Assembly (NCBI GenBank): GCA_944383545.1
Contig: CALWPY010000004.1
Location: 124,001-188,000 of the forward strand
From: an uncultured Lachnospiraceae bacterium
Lineage (GTDB): Bacteria; Bacillota; Clostridia; Lachnospirales; Lachnospiraceae
Direction of reading: 5' to 3'
Length of the DNA stretch: 64,000 nucleotides
The stretch's first letter is position 1, and every line of letters begins with the position of its first letter. Below are positions 54,989 to 62,887 of this stretch, piece after piece. The notes under the pieces are model-generated. The model was not told the DNA's origin and did not search any database. It saw nothing but the letters and a program-made list of their open reading frames with translations. The translations under genes and the position numbers were made by a program.

Positions 54989-56476
54989 TTAAAACGGATT
55001 TTCACCTGAATACCGCTCGCCCTTCGGCTGATTATAATCTATTTCCGATACATCCACACCTGCCATTTTAAAGAAATCATATAAAAGCTTTCCATAATGG
55101 CCAAATGCCACGGCACCGTGGTGAGGATAGTTCTTTTCAATTAAAACATAACGGTAAAAACGCTTCATTTCCGGAATTGCAAATACTCCGATAGAGCCAA
55201 ATGACCTCGTTTTAACAGGTAGCACTTCACCCTGTGCCACATAGGCACGCAGTCTGCAGTCGGCTGTACTCTGAAGCCTGAAGAATGTTATATCTCCAGG
55301 CATGATGTCTCCTTCAAGAGTTCCGTTTGTAACTTCCTCAGGAAGAGAACGTGCCATTATCATCTGGTTTCTCATTTCACAGAAAGTAAGCTTCTTTGAA
55401 CAGGTATTTCCGCAATGAAATCCCATAAATGTATCTGTGATATCATAATCAAACTTACCCCTGATATCCTCATCATATATATCCTTAGGCACTGTATTAT
55501 TAATGTCAAGCAGTGTTACAATATCATCTGATATAACTGTTCCGATAAACTCTGAAAGCGCACCATAAATATCCACCTCACATGAAACAGGTATTCCCAT
55601 GCCTGTAAGTCTTGAGTTTACATAACATGGAACAAATCCAAACTGTGTCTGGAATGCAGGCCAGCACTTTCCTGCTATTGCCACAAATTTTCTGGAGCCC
55701 TTATGCTCCTCTACCCAGTCAAGAAGGGTAATTTCGTACTGAGCGAGCTTTTCAAGTATTTCCGGCTTCTTATTACCGGCACCAAGCTCATTTTCCATTT
55801 CTGCTACAGTCACCGCAATTCTCGGGTCATTAGCATGCTTGTTAAAGCTCTCGAAAAGATCCAGTTCTGAATTTTCTTCAATTTCAACTCCCAGATTATA
55901 AAGCTGCTGTATCGGGGCGTTGCACGCAAGGAAATTAGTAGGACGCGGACCAAATGAAATTATCTTTAAATTCTGAACTGCATATAATGCCTTTGCAATC
56001 GGAATAAATTCATGTATCATATCCGCACATTCTTCAGCTGTTCCCACAGGATACTCTGGAATATACGCCTTAACACCTCTTAACTTCAGGTTATAGCTTG
56101 CATTAAGCATTCCGCAATATGCATCGCCCCTTCCCTGTACAAGTCCTCCGTCCTTAGATGTCTCTTCTGCTGCTGCAATAAACATCTTAGGTCCGTCAAA
56201 GTATTTTGCGAGCATCGTCTCTGAAATTTCAGGACCGAAGTTTCCGAGATAAACGCAAAGTGCGTTACATCCTGCTTTCTTTATATCCTCCAAAGCCTGC
56301 ATCATATGGATTTCACTCTCAACAATGCAGACAGGACACTCATAAATCTCTGTCTCATCATATTTTTCCCTGTATGCCTGAACGAGATTCTTTCTCCTTG
56401 TAACCGAAAGTGATTCAGGGAAACAGTCGCGGCTCACCGCTACAATTCCTATTTTCATTTTTGGTGTGTTATTCAT
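54989..56476 (-). CDS. L-fucose-isomerase-like sugar isomerase, probably XylA-II xylose isomerase
   Basis: 495 residues. It belongs to the L-fucose/L-arabinose isomerase fold family (KIGIVAVSRDCFPESLSVTR, CNALCVYLGNFGPE, FAIAGKCWP-like VAIAGKCWPAF, CEVDIYGALSEF, GFHCGNTC) and is unrelated to classical XylA. From established work on clostridia, a protein of this family in Clostridium acetobutylicum was shown to be a novel xylose isomerase. Here the linked xylulokinase and the lack of araD-type epimerase or fucose genes support xylose as substrate. GAGGAGG precedes the start. Confidence 0.82.
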   Translation of the reverse strand: MNNTPKMKIGIVAVSRDCFPESLSVTRRKNLVQAYREKYDETEIYECPVCIVESEIHMMQALEDIKKAGCNALCVYLGNFGPEISETMLAKYFDGPKMFIAAAEETSKDGGLVQGRGDAYCGMLNASYNLKLRGVKAYIPEYPVGTAEECADMIHEFIPIAKALYAVQNLKIISFGPRPTNFLACNAPIQQLYNLGVEIEENSELDLFESFNKHANDPRIAVTVAEMENELGAGNKKPEILEKLAQYEITLLDWVEEHKGSRKFVAIAGKCWPAFQTQFGFVPCYVNSRLTGMGIPVSCEVDIYGALSEFIGTVISDDIVTLLDINNTVPKDIYDEDIRGKFDYDITDTFMGFHCGNTCSKKLTFCEMRNQMIMARSLPEEVTNGTLEGDIMPGDITFFRLQSTADCRLRAYVAQGEVLPVKTRSFGSIGVFAIPEMKRFYRYVLIEKNYPHHGAVAFGHYGKLLYDFFKMAGVDVSEIDYNQPKGERYSGENPF

Positions 56477-56525
56477 ACTAATTCCTCCTCACAAATTTTT
56501 ATAAATCATATAAATATATATCATG

Positions 56526-57140
56526 CTATACGGACAGATTTTTCCCCTTGAGACCTAAGAATGTTCCCTCTGGAAGTCCGCCTTCTTCATGTCCTATGAG
56601 CCACTTATTCACGGCTGTCATAAGCTTATCCTCTCCCTCTTTATGCTTTTTTGAAAGAGGATAATTTGTTCCCTTTGGTAAAACCACAACCACCTTAAAG
56701 CCTTTTCCATTTACATTACAAGGTGCATAATGCAAAGCTGTTGCATACAGCTCAATACCCACACCCTTTGGCAGGAAAAACGCTTCCATTCTGGAAGTCT
56801 CATATGTAAAATCTTCTGCTACATCCTGAAGCATTCCGAGAATAAGTATCGCATCTGTCACAGCAATATTTAATTCCGAATTCCTGTGGTACTCAACTGC
56901 ATTTAAAAAGTTGTTATTTCCATTGCAGTATCCAACCTGTACAGGCATTTCGCCAAAAGCTCTTTCCTTAAATTCTTCTGCAATACCAAGCTTTTCAAGC
57001 TTTTCTACAGAAGGCTCATAAACCACGCCCTCAGGCAGCGGCGTTTCCTCCATGGCTTTAAAAAGCTCTGAATAATCATATCCCGTAAGTACTCTCCCAT
57101 ATTTTTTAAACCTTGTATCCTCAATACTTATTACTTCCAC
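56526..57140 (-). CDS. DUF4867 family protein
   Basis: 204 residues from a GTG at 57140 with AAGGGGGA six to seven bases upstream; an ATG at 57146 is also possible but sits directly on that site. The sequence has a cupin-like look (VGYCNGNNNFLNAVEYHRNS, MEAFFLPKGVGIELYATALH, CNVNGKGFKVVVVLPKGTNY). It seems to be a DUF4867 member, a group found beside fucose-isomerase-like genes. It may be a sugar mutarotase or isomerase helper (inference). It is the first gene of the isomerase-kinase-tal-tkt operon. Confidence 0.75.
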   Translation of the reverse strand: MEVISIEDTRFKKYGRVLTGYDYSELFKAMEETPLPEGVVYEPSVEKLEKLGIAEEFKERAFGEMPVQVGYCNGNNNFLNAVEYHRNSELNIAVTDAILILGMLQDVAEDFTYETSRMEAFFLPKGVGIELYATALHYAPCNVNGKGFKVVVVLPKGTNYPLSKKHKEGEDKLMTAVNKWLIGHEEGGLPEGTFLGLKGKNLSV

Positions 57141-57214
57141 AAACATTCCCCCTTAATAAAAATTATCAATTATTGCTTTTTTTGATTTATTTTTGTATAT
57201 TAATAATAACGATG

Positions 57215-57240
57215 TCAGATTTGCTTAAATTTTAATCTGA
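57215..57240. promoter_or_regulatory. Inverted-repeat operator candidate between DUF4867 and the AraC gene
   Basis: TCAGATT (57215-57221) and AATCTGA (57234-57240) form a perfect 7-base inverted repeat with 12 bases between. It lies near the middle of the 139-base divergent region. It is a likely binding site for the AraC-type regulator encoded at 57286. Confidence 0.5.
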
Positions 57241-57285
57241 TATTTTATTCCTTATTTTCACATTTAACAAAGGAGATATTTTTAT

Positions 57286-58173
57286 ATGATACCTGAATTA
57301 GACGGAACCAGAGAAATAGTTGCCTTTCAGGAATGTCCCTCACTTCTTTTTTACAGAAACGTAGAGTTTGAGGAATATCCTATGCACTGGCACACTTCAA
57401 CCGAAATCATAATGCCCATAGAAAACGGTTATTCCATAACCTGCAACGGCAGAACTTATGACTTAAACGTCGGTGACATCATTATAGTTGCACCCGGTGT
57501 AATTCATAGTATGCCTGCCATAAAGGGTACCAGATATGTATTTCTGGTTAATTTTTCAAACTCCATAACCTCTAAGGCATTTGATTCAATACTTTCGCTG
57601 ATTCAGCCTGCCATTCTCATAACTCCCGAAAATTTTCCGTCCATTTATCAGCGCTGTTATAACCGTATAGTAAGCTGCGCCGATGAATATTTCGGAAACG
57701 AGCCTTTTAAAGAGGTTTCAATATACAGCGAGCTCATGAAACTATTTGTTTTAATCGGCCGCTCTTACACAACCCAGAACGAAATGTTTTCAGATACACC
57801 TCTTGCCAAGCAGCAGGAATACATGAATAAATTCATGTCCCTTTGCGAATATATAAACAACAACTGTACCGAAAACCTTACTGTTGATGATGCCGCACAG
57901 ATGGTGGGTTTCTCAAAATTTCACTTTTCCAGACTGTTTAAGAAGTTTACGGGTAATACCTTTTACAGCTATGTAAATGAAAGGCGAATATCACATGCCA
58001 CCCTGCTTCTTTTAGACCCCGAAAACAGCATTACTGATGTTGCAATAAATTCAGGTTTTAATTCAATATCTTCTTTTATAAGAATATTTAAAATTAATAA
58101 AGGCTGTACACCTACCGAATTCCGCAAAATACATCATTCCGGAAGTGAAATTGCAAATGATACCGAGCCATAA
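57286..58173 (+). CDS. AraC-family regulator with N-terminal cupin domain
   Basis: 295 residues. The N-terminal cupin (about 25-110: MHWHTSTEIIMPIENGYSIT, VGDIIIVAPGVIHSMPAIKG) would bind the sugar. The C-terminal HTH pair is LTVDDAAQMVGFSKFHFSRL and SITDVAINSGFNSISSFIRI, ending with GCTPTEFRKIH. AAGGAG lies about ten bases upstream of the ATG. It is divergent from the DUF4867-isomerase-kinase operon and convergent with the GH43-transporter operon, so it is the probable xylose/xyloside activator of both. Confidence 0.93.
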   Translation: MIPELDGTREIVAFQECPSLLFYRNVEFEEYPMHWHTSTEIIMPIENGYSITCNGRTYDLNVGDIIIVAPGVIHSMPAIKGTRYVFLVNFSNSITSKAFDSILSLIQPAILITPENFPSIYQRCYNRIVSCADEYFGNEPFKEVSIYSELMKLFVLIGRSYTTQNEMFSDTPLAKQQEYMNKFMSLCEYINNNCTENLTVDDAAQMVGFSKFHFSRLFKKFTGNTFYSYVNERRISHATLLLLDPENSITDVAINSGFNSISSFIRIFKINKGCTPTEFRKIHHSGSEIANDTEP

Positions 58174-58211
58174 GATGTGCCTTTTTAAGGTTGCGAATAA
58201 GACACATCTTA
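58171..58211. terminator. Convergent hairpin between the AraC and GH43 genes
   Basis: TAAGATGTG (58171-58179) pairs with CACATCTTA (58203-58211); the AraC stop codon forms the first three bases of the stem. An inner CCTT/AAGG stem is possible. No strong U tract follows on either strand, so termination may be weak. Confidence 0.45.
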
Positions 58212-58227
58212 TTTGCCCTGTATATCA

Positions 58228-59721
58228 TCAGAATGCAATTTCCTTTATGTCAAACATACCCGTGCCGGAATATTTGAGATAAATCGGTACAATTCCATCC
58301 TCAAATGACACATCCGCAGTGATTTCGGTCCAGTCAGATGTGTTTTTTATATTAAATTCTCCCAATACCTTACCATTTTCTTCAGTAGAAACCGCAAGCA
58401 CCCCTTCTGCATTTCCGCGGTATACTACTTTAAATTCTTTGTTTCCTTTAATCTCAAAATACTTATAACCTATTAATGTTCCGTTTGAAATCTCACTTAC
58501 AAACCTGTCCTCTCCCTCATGATTAACATTCGGGAAGCTGTCTGTATAAATTTTATTGCAGCCATGAGGCATATTTCCATTAGTTAAGTTGCAGCAGATT
58601 ACTGCCGGATATGAGCCGCTTGCAACAAGCGGTCCGCCGTTTAATCCGCAAGAGGTTATTTCCACCTGCTTAATACTTCCATCTGCTTCAATCTTAATTT
58701 TTTCCGCACATGCCTGGCGGCTGTAATCAGACTTGTGAGTCAGCCTGTGGTAAAATACATACCATTCTCCGTTTATTAATTCTATGCTTCCATGCGTTGT
58801 TCCCGTCATATTCATCTTATCTTCAAGAGTTCTGCCGTTTATGCCTACATCGCCGTTTGACACTATAACTCCGCCAAAGGTAAAATCCCTGTCAGGATAG
58901 TCGCTTGTGGCATAACAGAGCTCATGATTCTGCATAGACGAGTAGATGAAATAATACTTATCATTTACCTTTCTCATGGAGCTTGCCTCAAAAAACGGAT
59001 GCTCTTCAAATGAAGTTCCCTTTACCTTATATGGAATAAGATGCTTTGCAGGTTTTTTAAGAGTCAGCATGTCATCTTCAAGCTCCATTACAATGGCACC
59101 CATGACACTATCCTTCTTTGCCTTCTCAATAATAACCTCTCTGCTTCTGTTAAACCTCTCCATTTCTTCCTGAATCCGTTCTTCATTCTCGAAAAAGCCT
59201 TCTTCCTCCTCATATCCGTACTGAGTTCCCGAATATAAGAAAATCCGTCCGTTATCATTAATTACTCCCGGGTCAAAGCACACATAATCCTGCGCGGGCT
59301 CTCCATTTTTATTTCTTACATATCCCAGATATTCATATTTTCCGGCAGGTGTATCACAGACCGCAACCTGAATTGGTCCGAAATATCCCCCGTTACCAAA
59401 CGGTCCGGACATGCAGTAATAAAGGTAATAGCGTCCGTCATTCCCCCTTACCACATCCGGCGCATACATATATTTTCTTTCGTTATAATCCGGGTCCTGC
59501 TCGGCGCGGTATATAACACCCTCGCATCTCCAGTCCTTAAGATTATTTACCGGTGCGGAATAAACTGTATAATCAAGCATACAGAAGGTTTCTCCGCCCT
59601 CCTTATCATGTGAGCCATAAAGATATACTCTGTCCCCGAAGACATGTGGTTCTCCATCAGGAATACATTCGTAAATCGGCAAAAATGGATTAAATACCTG
59701 TTTATTTCTGATTTCAGCCAT
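58228..59721 (-). CDS. GH43 family glycoside hydrolase (xylosidase/arabinofuranosidase type)
   Basis: 497 residues. The five-bladed propeller lies at about 8-320. ECIPDGEPHVFGDRVYLYGS, YMYAPDVVRGNDGRYYLYYC and EEHPFFEASSMRKVNDKYYF hold the three catalytic carboxylates typical of GH43. GTTHGSIELINGEWYVFYHR is the family's C-terminal blade. A further beta-sandwich (about 345-497) resembles a carbohydrate-binding module. It has no signal peptide, so it acts on short oligosaccharides brought in by the linked ABC importer. Probably beta-xylosidase or arabinofuranosidase. Confidence 0.93.
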   Translation of the reverse strand: MAEIRNKQVFNPFLPIYECIPDGEPHVFGDRVYLYGSHDKEGGETFCMLDYTVYSAPVNNLKDWRCEGVIYRAEQDPDYNERKYMYAPDVVRGNDGRYYLYYCMSGPFGNGGYFGPIQVAVCDTPAGKYEYLGYVRNKNGEPAQDYVCFDPGVINDNGRIFLYSGTQYGYEEEEGFFENEERIQEEMERFNRSREVIIEKAKKDSVMGAIVMELEDDMLTLKKPAKHLIPYKVKGTSFEEHPFFEASSMRKVNDKYYFIYSSMQNHELCYATSDYPDRDFTFGGVIVSNGDVGINGRTLEDKMNMTGTTHGSIELINGEWYVFYHRLTHKSDYSRQACAEKIKIEADGSIKQVEITSCGLNGGPLVASGSYPAVICCNLTNGNMPHGCNKIYTDSFPNVNHEGEDRFVSEISNGTLIGYKYFEIKGNKEFKVVYRGNAEGVLAVSTEENGKVLGEFNIKNTSDWTEITADVSFEDGIVPIYLKYSGTGMFDIKEIAF

Positions 59722-59737
59722 AAATCTATCTCCTTAA

Positions 59738-60223
59738 CTATAATTTTTCATCTAAGTAATCTATAACAATTTTCAGTAAGTCACCTTCCCTTGCGCTTTT
59801 CGGAACTCCCATATACATATCTTTACTTTCAACAGGTGCATATGAAAGAAGGAATCCGTTCTCTGACATAAGCTTCATTTCATTTTCAGGAGCAATTACC
59901 AAATCTATTACATCGCAGCCGATTTTAGCAGCAAAAGCCTGTGAGCCATAAGGGTCAGAAACACTTATTACCTGTATGCTTACACTTTTTCCTGTTTTCT
60001 CTTCAATTTCACTTTCATATGTCAGACATTCCTCCTGCGTAACTTTATCACTATAAATAAGTACGCAGACATCCTCTGTTTCTTCAGGCAAAAATATTGA
60101 TTTTATTAAAATCCCCATAACAATTAAAACACCTAAAACCGCTATGAGCGGCAGACTGTAATAATCAAAAAGCCATCTTAACTTCTGCCTGAAGGTCATT
60201 TCTTTAAATTCTTCCTTTGTCAT
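59738..60223 (-). CDS. Small single-pass membrane protein of the sugar-transport operon
   Basis: 161 residues from the ATG at 60223; a GTG at 60235 that overlaps the preceding gene is an alternative. A cytoplasmic N-terminus (MTKEEFKEMTFRQKLRWLFD), one membrane segment (about 24-45) and an outer domain of about 110 residues with VCVLIYSDKVTQEEC, FAAKIGCDVIDLVIAPENE and FLLSYAPVESKDMY. The outer part faintly recalls a substrate-binding fold. Function unknown; it overlaps or abuts the DUF624 gene. Confidence 0.7.
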   Translation of the reverse strand: MTKEEFKEMTFRQKLRWLFDYYSLPLIAVLGVLIVMGILIKSIFLPEETEDVCVLIYSDKVTQEECLTYESEIEEKTGKSVSIQVISVSDPYGSQAFAAKIGCDVIDLVIAPENEMKLMSENGFLLSYAPVESKDMYMGVPKSAREGDLLKIVIDYLDEKL

Positions 60224-60227
60224 CAGG

Positions 60228-60869
60228 CTATGCACCTGCCTTTTCCTCTTTTTCTTCTAACCCTGTAAATATACTGCCGATAATCATAGCTATAAAGTAT
60301 CCCGGAAAACTGAATCCATATAAAAACCAAAACCATACGAAATAATTCGAGGTCATCATAAGTGCAACCGGGAAAAAGCTTATTATCAAAATGCACACAG
60401 TCTTTGGAAAATACGCCAGTATCAATAAAACAGCATTTCTTGCTGCGTTTTTAACATCCGTCTTATATCTGGACAGTATTGCGAAATAATATTGTAAAAA
60501 CACAATTACAAATATCAGAATAAGTCCGATACTGATACCTGCAGGTATAAACAGCCCTCCCAATTTGTTTAATACCCCCTGATATATCAGATATGCATTG
60601 CTTAAGAGAACGACAAGAGCGCAAAATGCAAGCATCCACACCGGTGTTGCTTTTTTCAGGCTTCCTTTAAATTCTTTAATGAATTCAGAGGTAACCGTGC
60701 CATCCTCTCCTACTGCCATTTTGATTAAAACTCTGTACATTGCAGTGAATGCTGCCCCTGCCGTTACGACAGGGAGAGCAAATATAAGTGTTAAAATATT
60801 TAACCATACAAGGTCTGTTACTTTTCCGACAAAGCGGAAGAAAGGATTTTCCATACTGAAAATATACAT
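60228..60869 (-). CDS. DUF624 (YesL-like) membrane protein
   Basis: 213 residues with five to six membrane segments. It begins FSMENPFFRFVGKVTDLVWL followed by LPVVTAGAAFTAMYRVLIKM, the hallmark of DUF624/YesL proteins. They occur beside carbohydrate ABC importers of Firmicutes, where their role is not known. It begins one base after the permease gene stop and its end meets the 161-residue protein gene. Confidence 0.9.
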   Translation of the reverse strand: MYIFSMENPFFRFVGKVTDLVWLNILTLIFALPVVTAGAAFTAMYRVLIKMAVGEDGTVTSEFIKEFKGSLKKATPVWMLAFCALVVLLSNAYLIYQGVLNKLGGLFIPAGISIGLILIFVIVFLQYYFAILSRYKTDVKNAARNAVLLILAYFPKTVCILIISFFPVALMMTSNYFVWFWFLYGFSFPGYFIAMIIGSIFTGLEEKEEKAGA

Positions 60870-60870
60870 A

Positions 60871-61806
60871 TTACTCCTTCACACCTCCCAGTGCTACACC
60901 GGCAATAATATACTTAGAAAGCAGGAAGTAAACTACAAAAAGCGGAAGTACGGTCAGTGTCAATCCGAGATAAACCGAGCCATACTCTGTTTTGTAAATA
61001 TCTCCCTTAAGCAGACTTACCATTATAGGCATCGTATACTTATCCTGCCTTGTAAGAAGTATCATCGGTAAAAACAGGTTATTCCAGCTTGCCACAAATG
61101 AGAATATAGCCTGTGTTGCTATCGCCGGCTTCATTATAGGAAGCACTATCCTGTTAAATGTATAAAACTCTCCGGAGCCGTCAATTCGTGCAGAATTAAT
61201 GACATCTATGTGCAGAGACGGTATCATAAACTGCCTCATAAAGAACACACATGTCGGTGCGGCTATAGACGGAAGTATGAGCGGAAGGAAATTATTAGTT
61301 AAATGAATCTTATAAATAAACTGATAAAATCCTATACTTACAAGCTGTGACGGTATCATCATTACCGCCATTATAAATGTGAAAAACGGTTTTCTGAGCT
61401 TCCACTCATAAACTACAAGCGCATATGCCGTAAGTGTTGAGAAGTAAACCGTACACAGTGTTGAGCAGGTTGAAATAATCATGGAATTCATAAATCCAAG
61501 CAACGGATTAAAGCTCTTACCTGTTAATATCTTGAAGTTATTTAAAAGATATTTTGACGGTATCAGAGATAACGCATGCTGCTGAATCTCCGTTGTACTT
61601 CTTGTGGCATTTACTACCATAATCAAAAACGGCATGATGCTGAGGAGTGTAAGTATAATGCACAATGTATAGATTAAAAATCTGGAAATATGAGGTTTTT
61701 TATCTTTTTTTGTTTTTACCGGAACAACAATGGCTGACATTTTGGTATCCATTACGTCATCCATCTTTTTCTGCACCGGATTTTCTTTTAGATTTTTCTT
61801 TGCCAT
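60871..61806 (-). CDS. Carbohydrate ABC transporter permease (MalG/LacG type)
   Basis: 311 residues with six membrane segments. The EAA loop that contacts the ATPase reads DGSGEFYTFNRIVLPIMKPA, followed by SWNNLFLPMIL. A long basic cytoplasmic N-terminus (about 45 residues) precedes the first segment. It pairs with the MalF-type permease two genes up. The usual multi-sugar ATPase (MsmX/MsmK type) is not encoded here, as is common. Confidence 0.95.
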   Translation of the reverse strand: MAKKNLKENPVQKKMDDVMDTKMSAIVVPVKTKKDKKPHISRFLIYTLCIILTLLSIMPFLIMVVNATRSTTEIQQHALSLIPSKYLLNNFKILTGKSFNPLLGFMNSMIISTCSTLCTVYFSTLTAYALVVYEWKLRKPFFTFIMAVMMIPSQLVSIGFYQFIYKIHLTNNFLPLILPSIAAPTCVFFMRQFMIPSLHIDVINSARIDGSGEFYTFNRIVLPIMKPAIATQAIFSFVASWNNLFLPMILLTRQDKYTMPIMVSLLKGDIYKTEYGSVYLGLTLTVLPLFVVYFLLSKYIIAGVALGGVKE

Positions 61807-61809
61807 TAT

Positions 61810-62793
61810 CTACACACCCACTTTCTTAGCCTTCTGTCTCAGCTCTTTTTCTACCTTCTTCATCTGCTTTCGTTCCGCTACTTCCGAACGGTCCTGAAGG
61901 AGATAGAATACTATGACTGAAAGGATTGCAATTATAACAAACATAATCATACTTGCAGCAGATGCGCGGTTATACATATAACTGCCGCTGAATGCCTGGT
62001 TATATATAAAGCAGCTTGTTGTAAGTGTAGCGTTGTCAGGTCCGCTCTTTGCAACGAGAAGCTGTGGAATGTCAAACATCTGAAGACCACCGATTAAGCT
62101 TGTAACAAGGGTATAAATAAGGATTGTTCTTAAGTTAGGCAGAGTTACATAAAAGAATTTCTGCCATCCCGAAGCTCCGTCAATATCGGCAGCTTCATAT
62201 ATATCCGGATTAATACCAAGGATACCTGATATAAGTATAATCATTGTATTTCCATACCACATCCAGAACTGGATAAAGGATACAACACCTCTTGCCACTG
62301 ACTTATCCTGCATGAAAAAGTACGGTTCATCAAATATTCCAAGTGATACAAGTAAATCGTTAATAGGTCCCATAGGATATCCGAACAGGGAGCCGAAAAG
62401 AAGTGCTACTGTCGCAGCAGTGATAATATTAGGCATATAAAATACTACCTTGAAAAATCCCTGTCCCTTTATCTTGTGCCTTCTGCTTGTAAATATGGCA
62501 GCAAGAAAAAGTGCCAAAAGAATCTGAGGCAGGAAATTCCATCCCCAGAGCCTGAAAGTATTACCAAGCGCCGTTTTAAACGACTGTGATTCTAAAATTG
62601 TTTTATAATTCTGGAACGGATCATCCAGAAAATTAAAAGAAACTGCACCTAACCCCTTTAAATCCGTAAAACCTATGATAATAGTATATATAATCGGATA
62701 AAGAGTAAATAATGCAAATGTAACTACAAACGGAATGCTGAATATATAACCATATTTTGCATATGATATCTTCTTTTTCCTTCTCTTTTTCAT
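61810..62793 (-). CDS. Carbohydrate ABC transporter permease (MalF/LacF type)
   Basis: 327 residues from the ATG at 62793, with GGAGG eight bases upstream. It has six membrane segments and an EAA loop, YEAADIDGASGWQKFFYVTLP. The C-terminus is a long basic helix (DRSEVAERKQMKKVEKELRQ). It works with the MalG-type permease and the binding protein encoded upstream to import xylosides or arabinoxylo-oligosaccharides (inferred from GH43 and xyl genes). It stops three bases before the next gene. Confidence 0.95.
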   Translation of the reverse strand: MKKRRKKKISYAKYGYIFSIPFVVTFALFTLYPIIYTIIIGFTDLKGLGAVSFNFLDDPFQNYKTILESQSFKTALGNTFRLWGWNFLPQILLALFLAAIFTSRRHKIKGQGFFKVVFYMPNIITAATVALLFGSLFGYPMGPINDLLVSLGIFDEPYFFMQDKSVARGVVSFIQFWMWYGNTMIILISGILGINPDIYEAADIDGASGWQKFFYVTLPNLRTILIYTLVTSLIGGLQMFDIPQLLVAKSGPDNATLTTSCFIYNQAFSGSYMYNRASAASMIMFVIIAILSVIVFYLLQDRSEVAERKQMKKVEKELRQKAKKVGV

Positions 62794-62820
62794 ATACCAT
62801 TCCTCCAATGGTTAAGCTCA

Positions 62821-62862
62821 TTTTATAAAAATGGAGGACGATGAAAACGTTTCACCGCCTCC
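62821..62862 (-). terminator. Strong hairpin between the binding-protein and permease genes
   Basis: GGAGG (62833-62837) and CCTCC (62858-62862) close a long stem, continued by CGATGAAA and TTTCACCG with a bulge, around a 3-base loop. On the minus strand ATTTTTATAAAA follows. It would give partial termination, so that the binding protein is made in excess over the permeases. Confidence 0.85.
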
Positions 62863-62887
62863 CATAAATCTATTATTTCTGCAATTA

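Noticed and set aside
57147-57285. Sigma-A promoters in the divergent region of the xylose locus
   Set aside because: Several A/T-rich near matches, but none with both boxes and correct spacing that I could choose with confidence.
62842-62854. CcpA (cre)-like site TGAAAACGTTTCA
   Set aside because: One base short of the consensus and located in the stem of a terminator hairpin between genes, so its symmetry is explained by the hairpin; mentioned only as a remote possibility.
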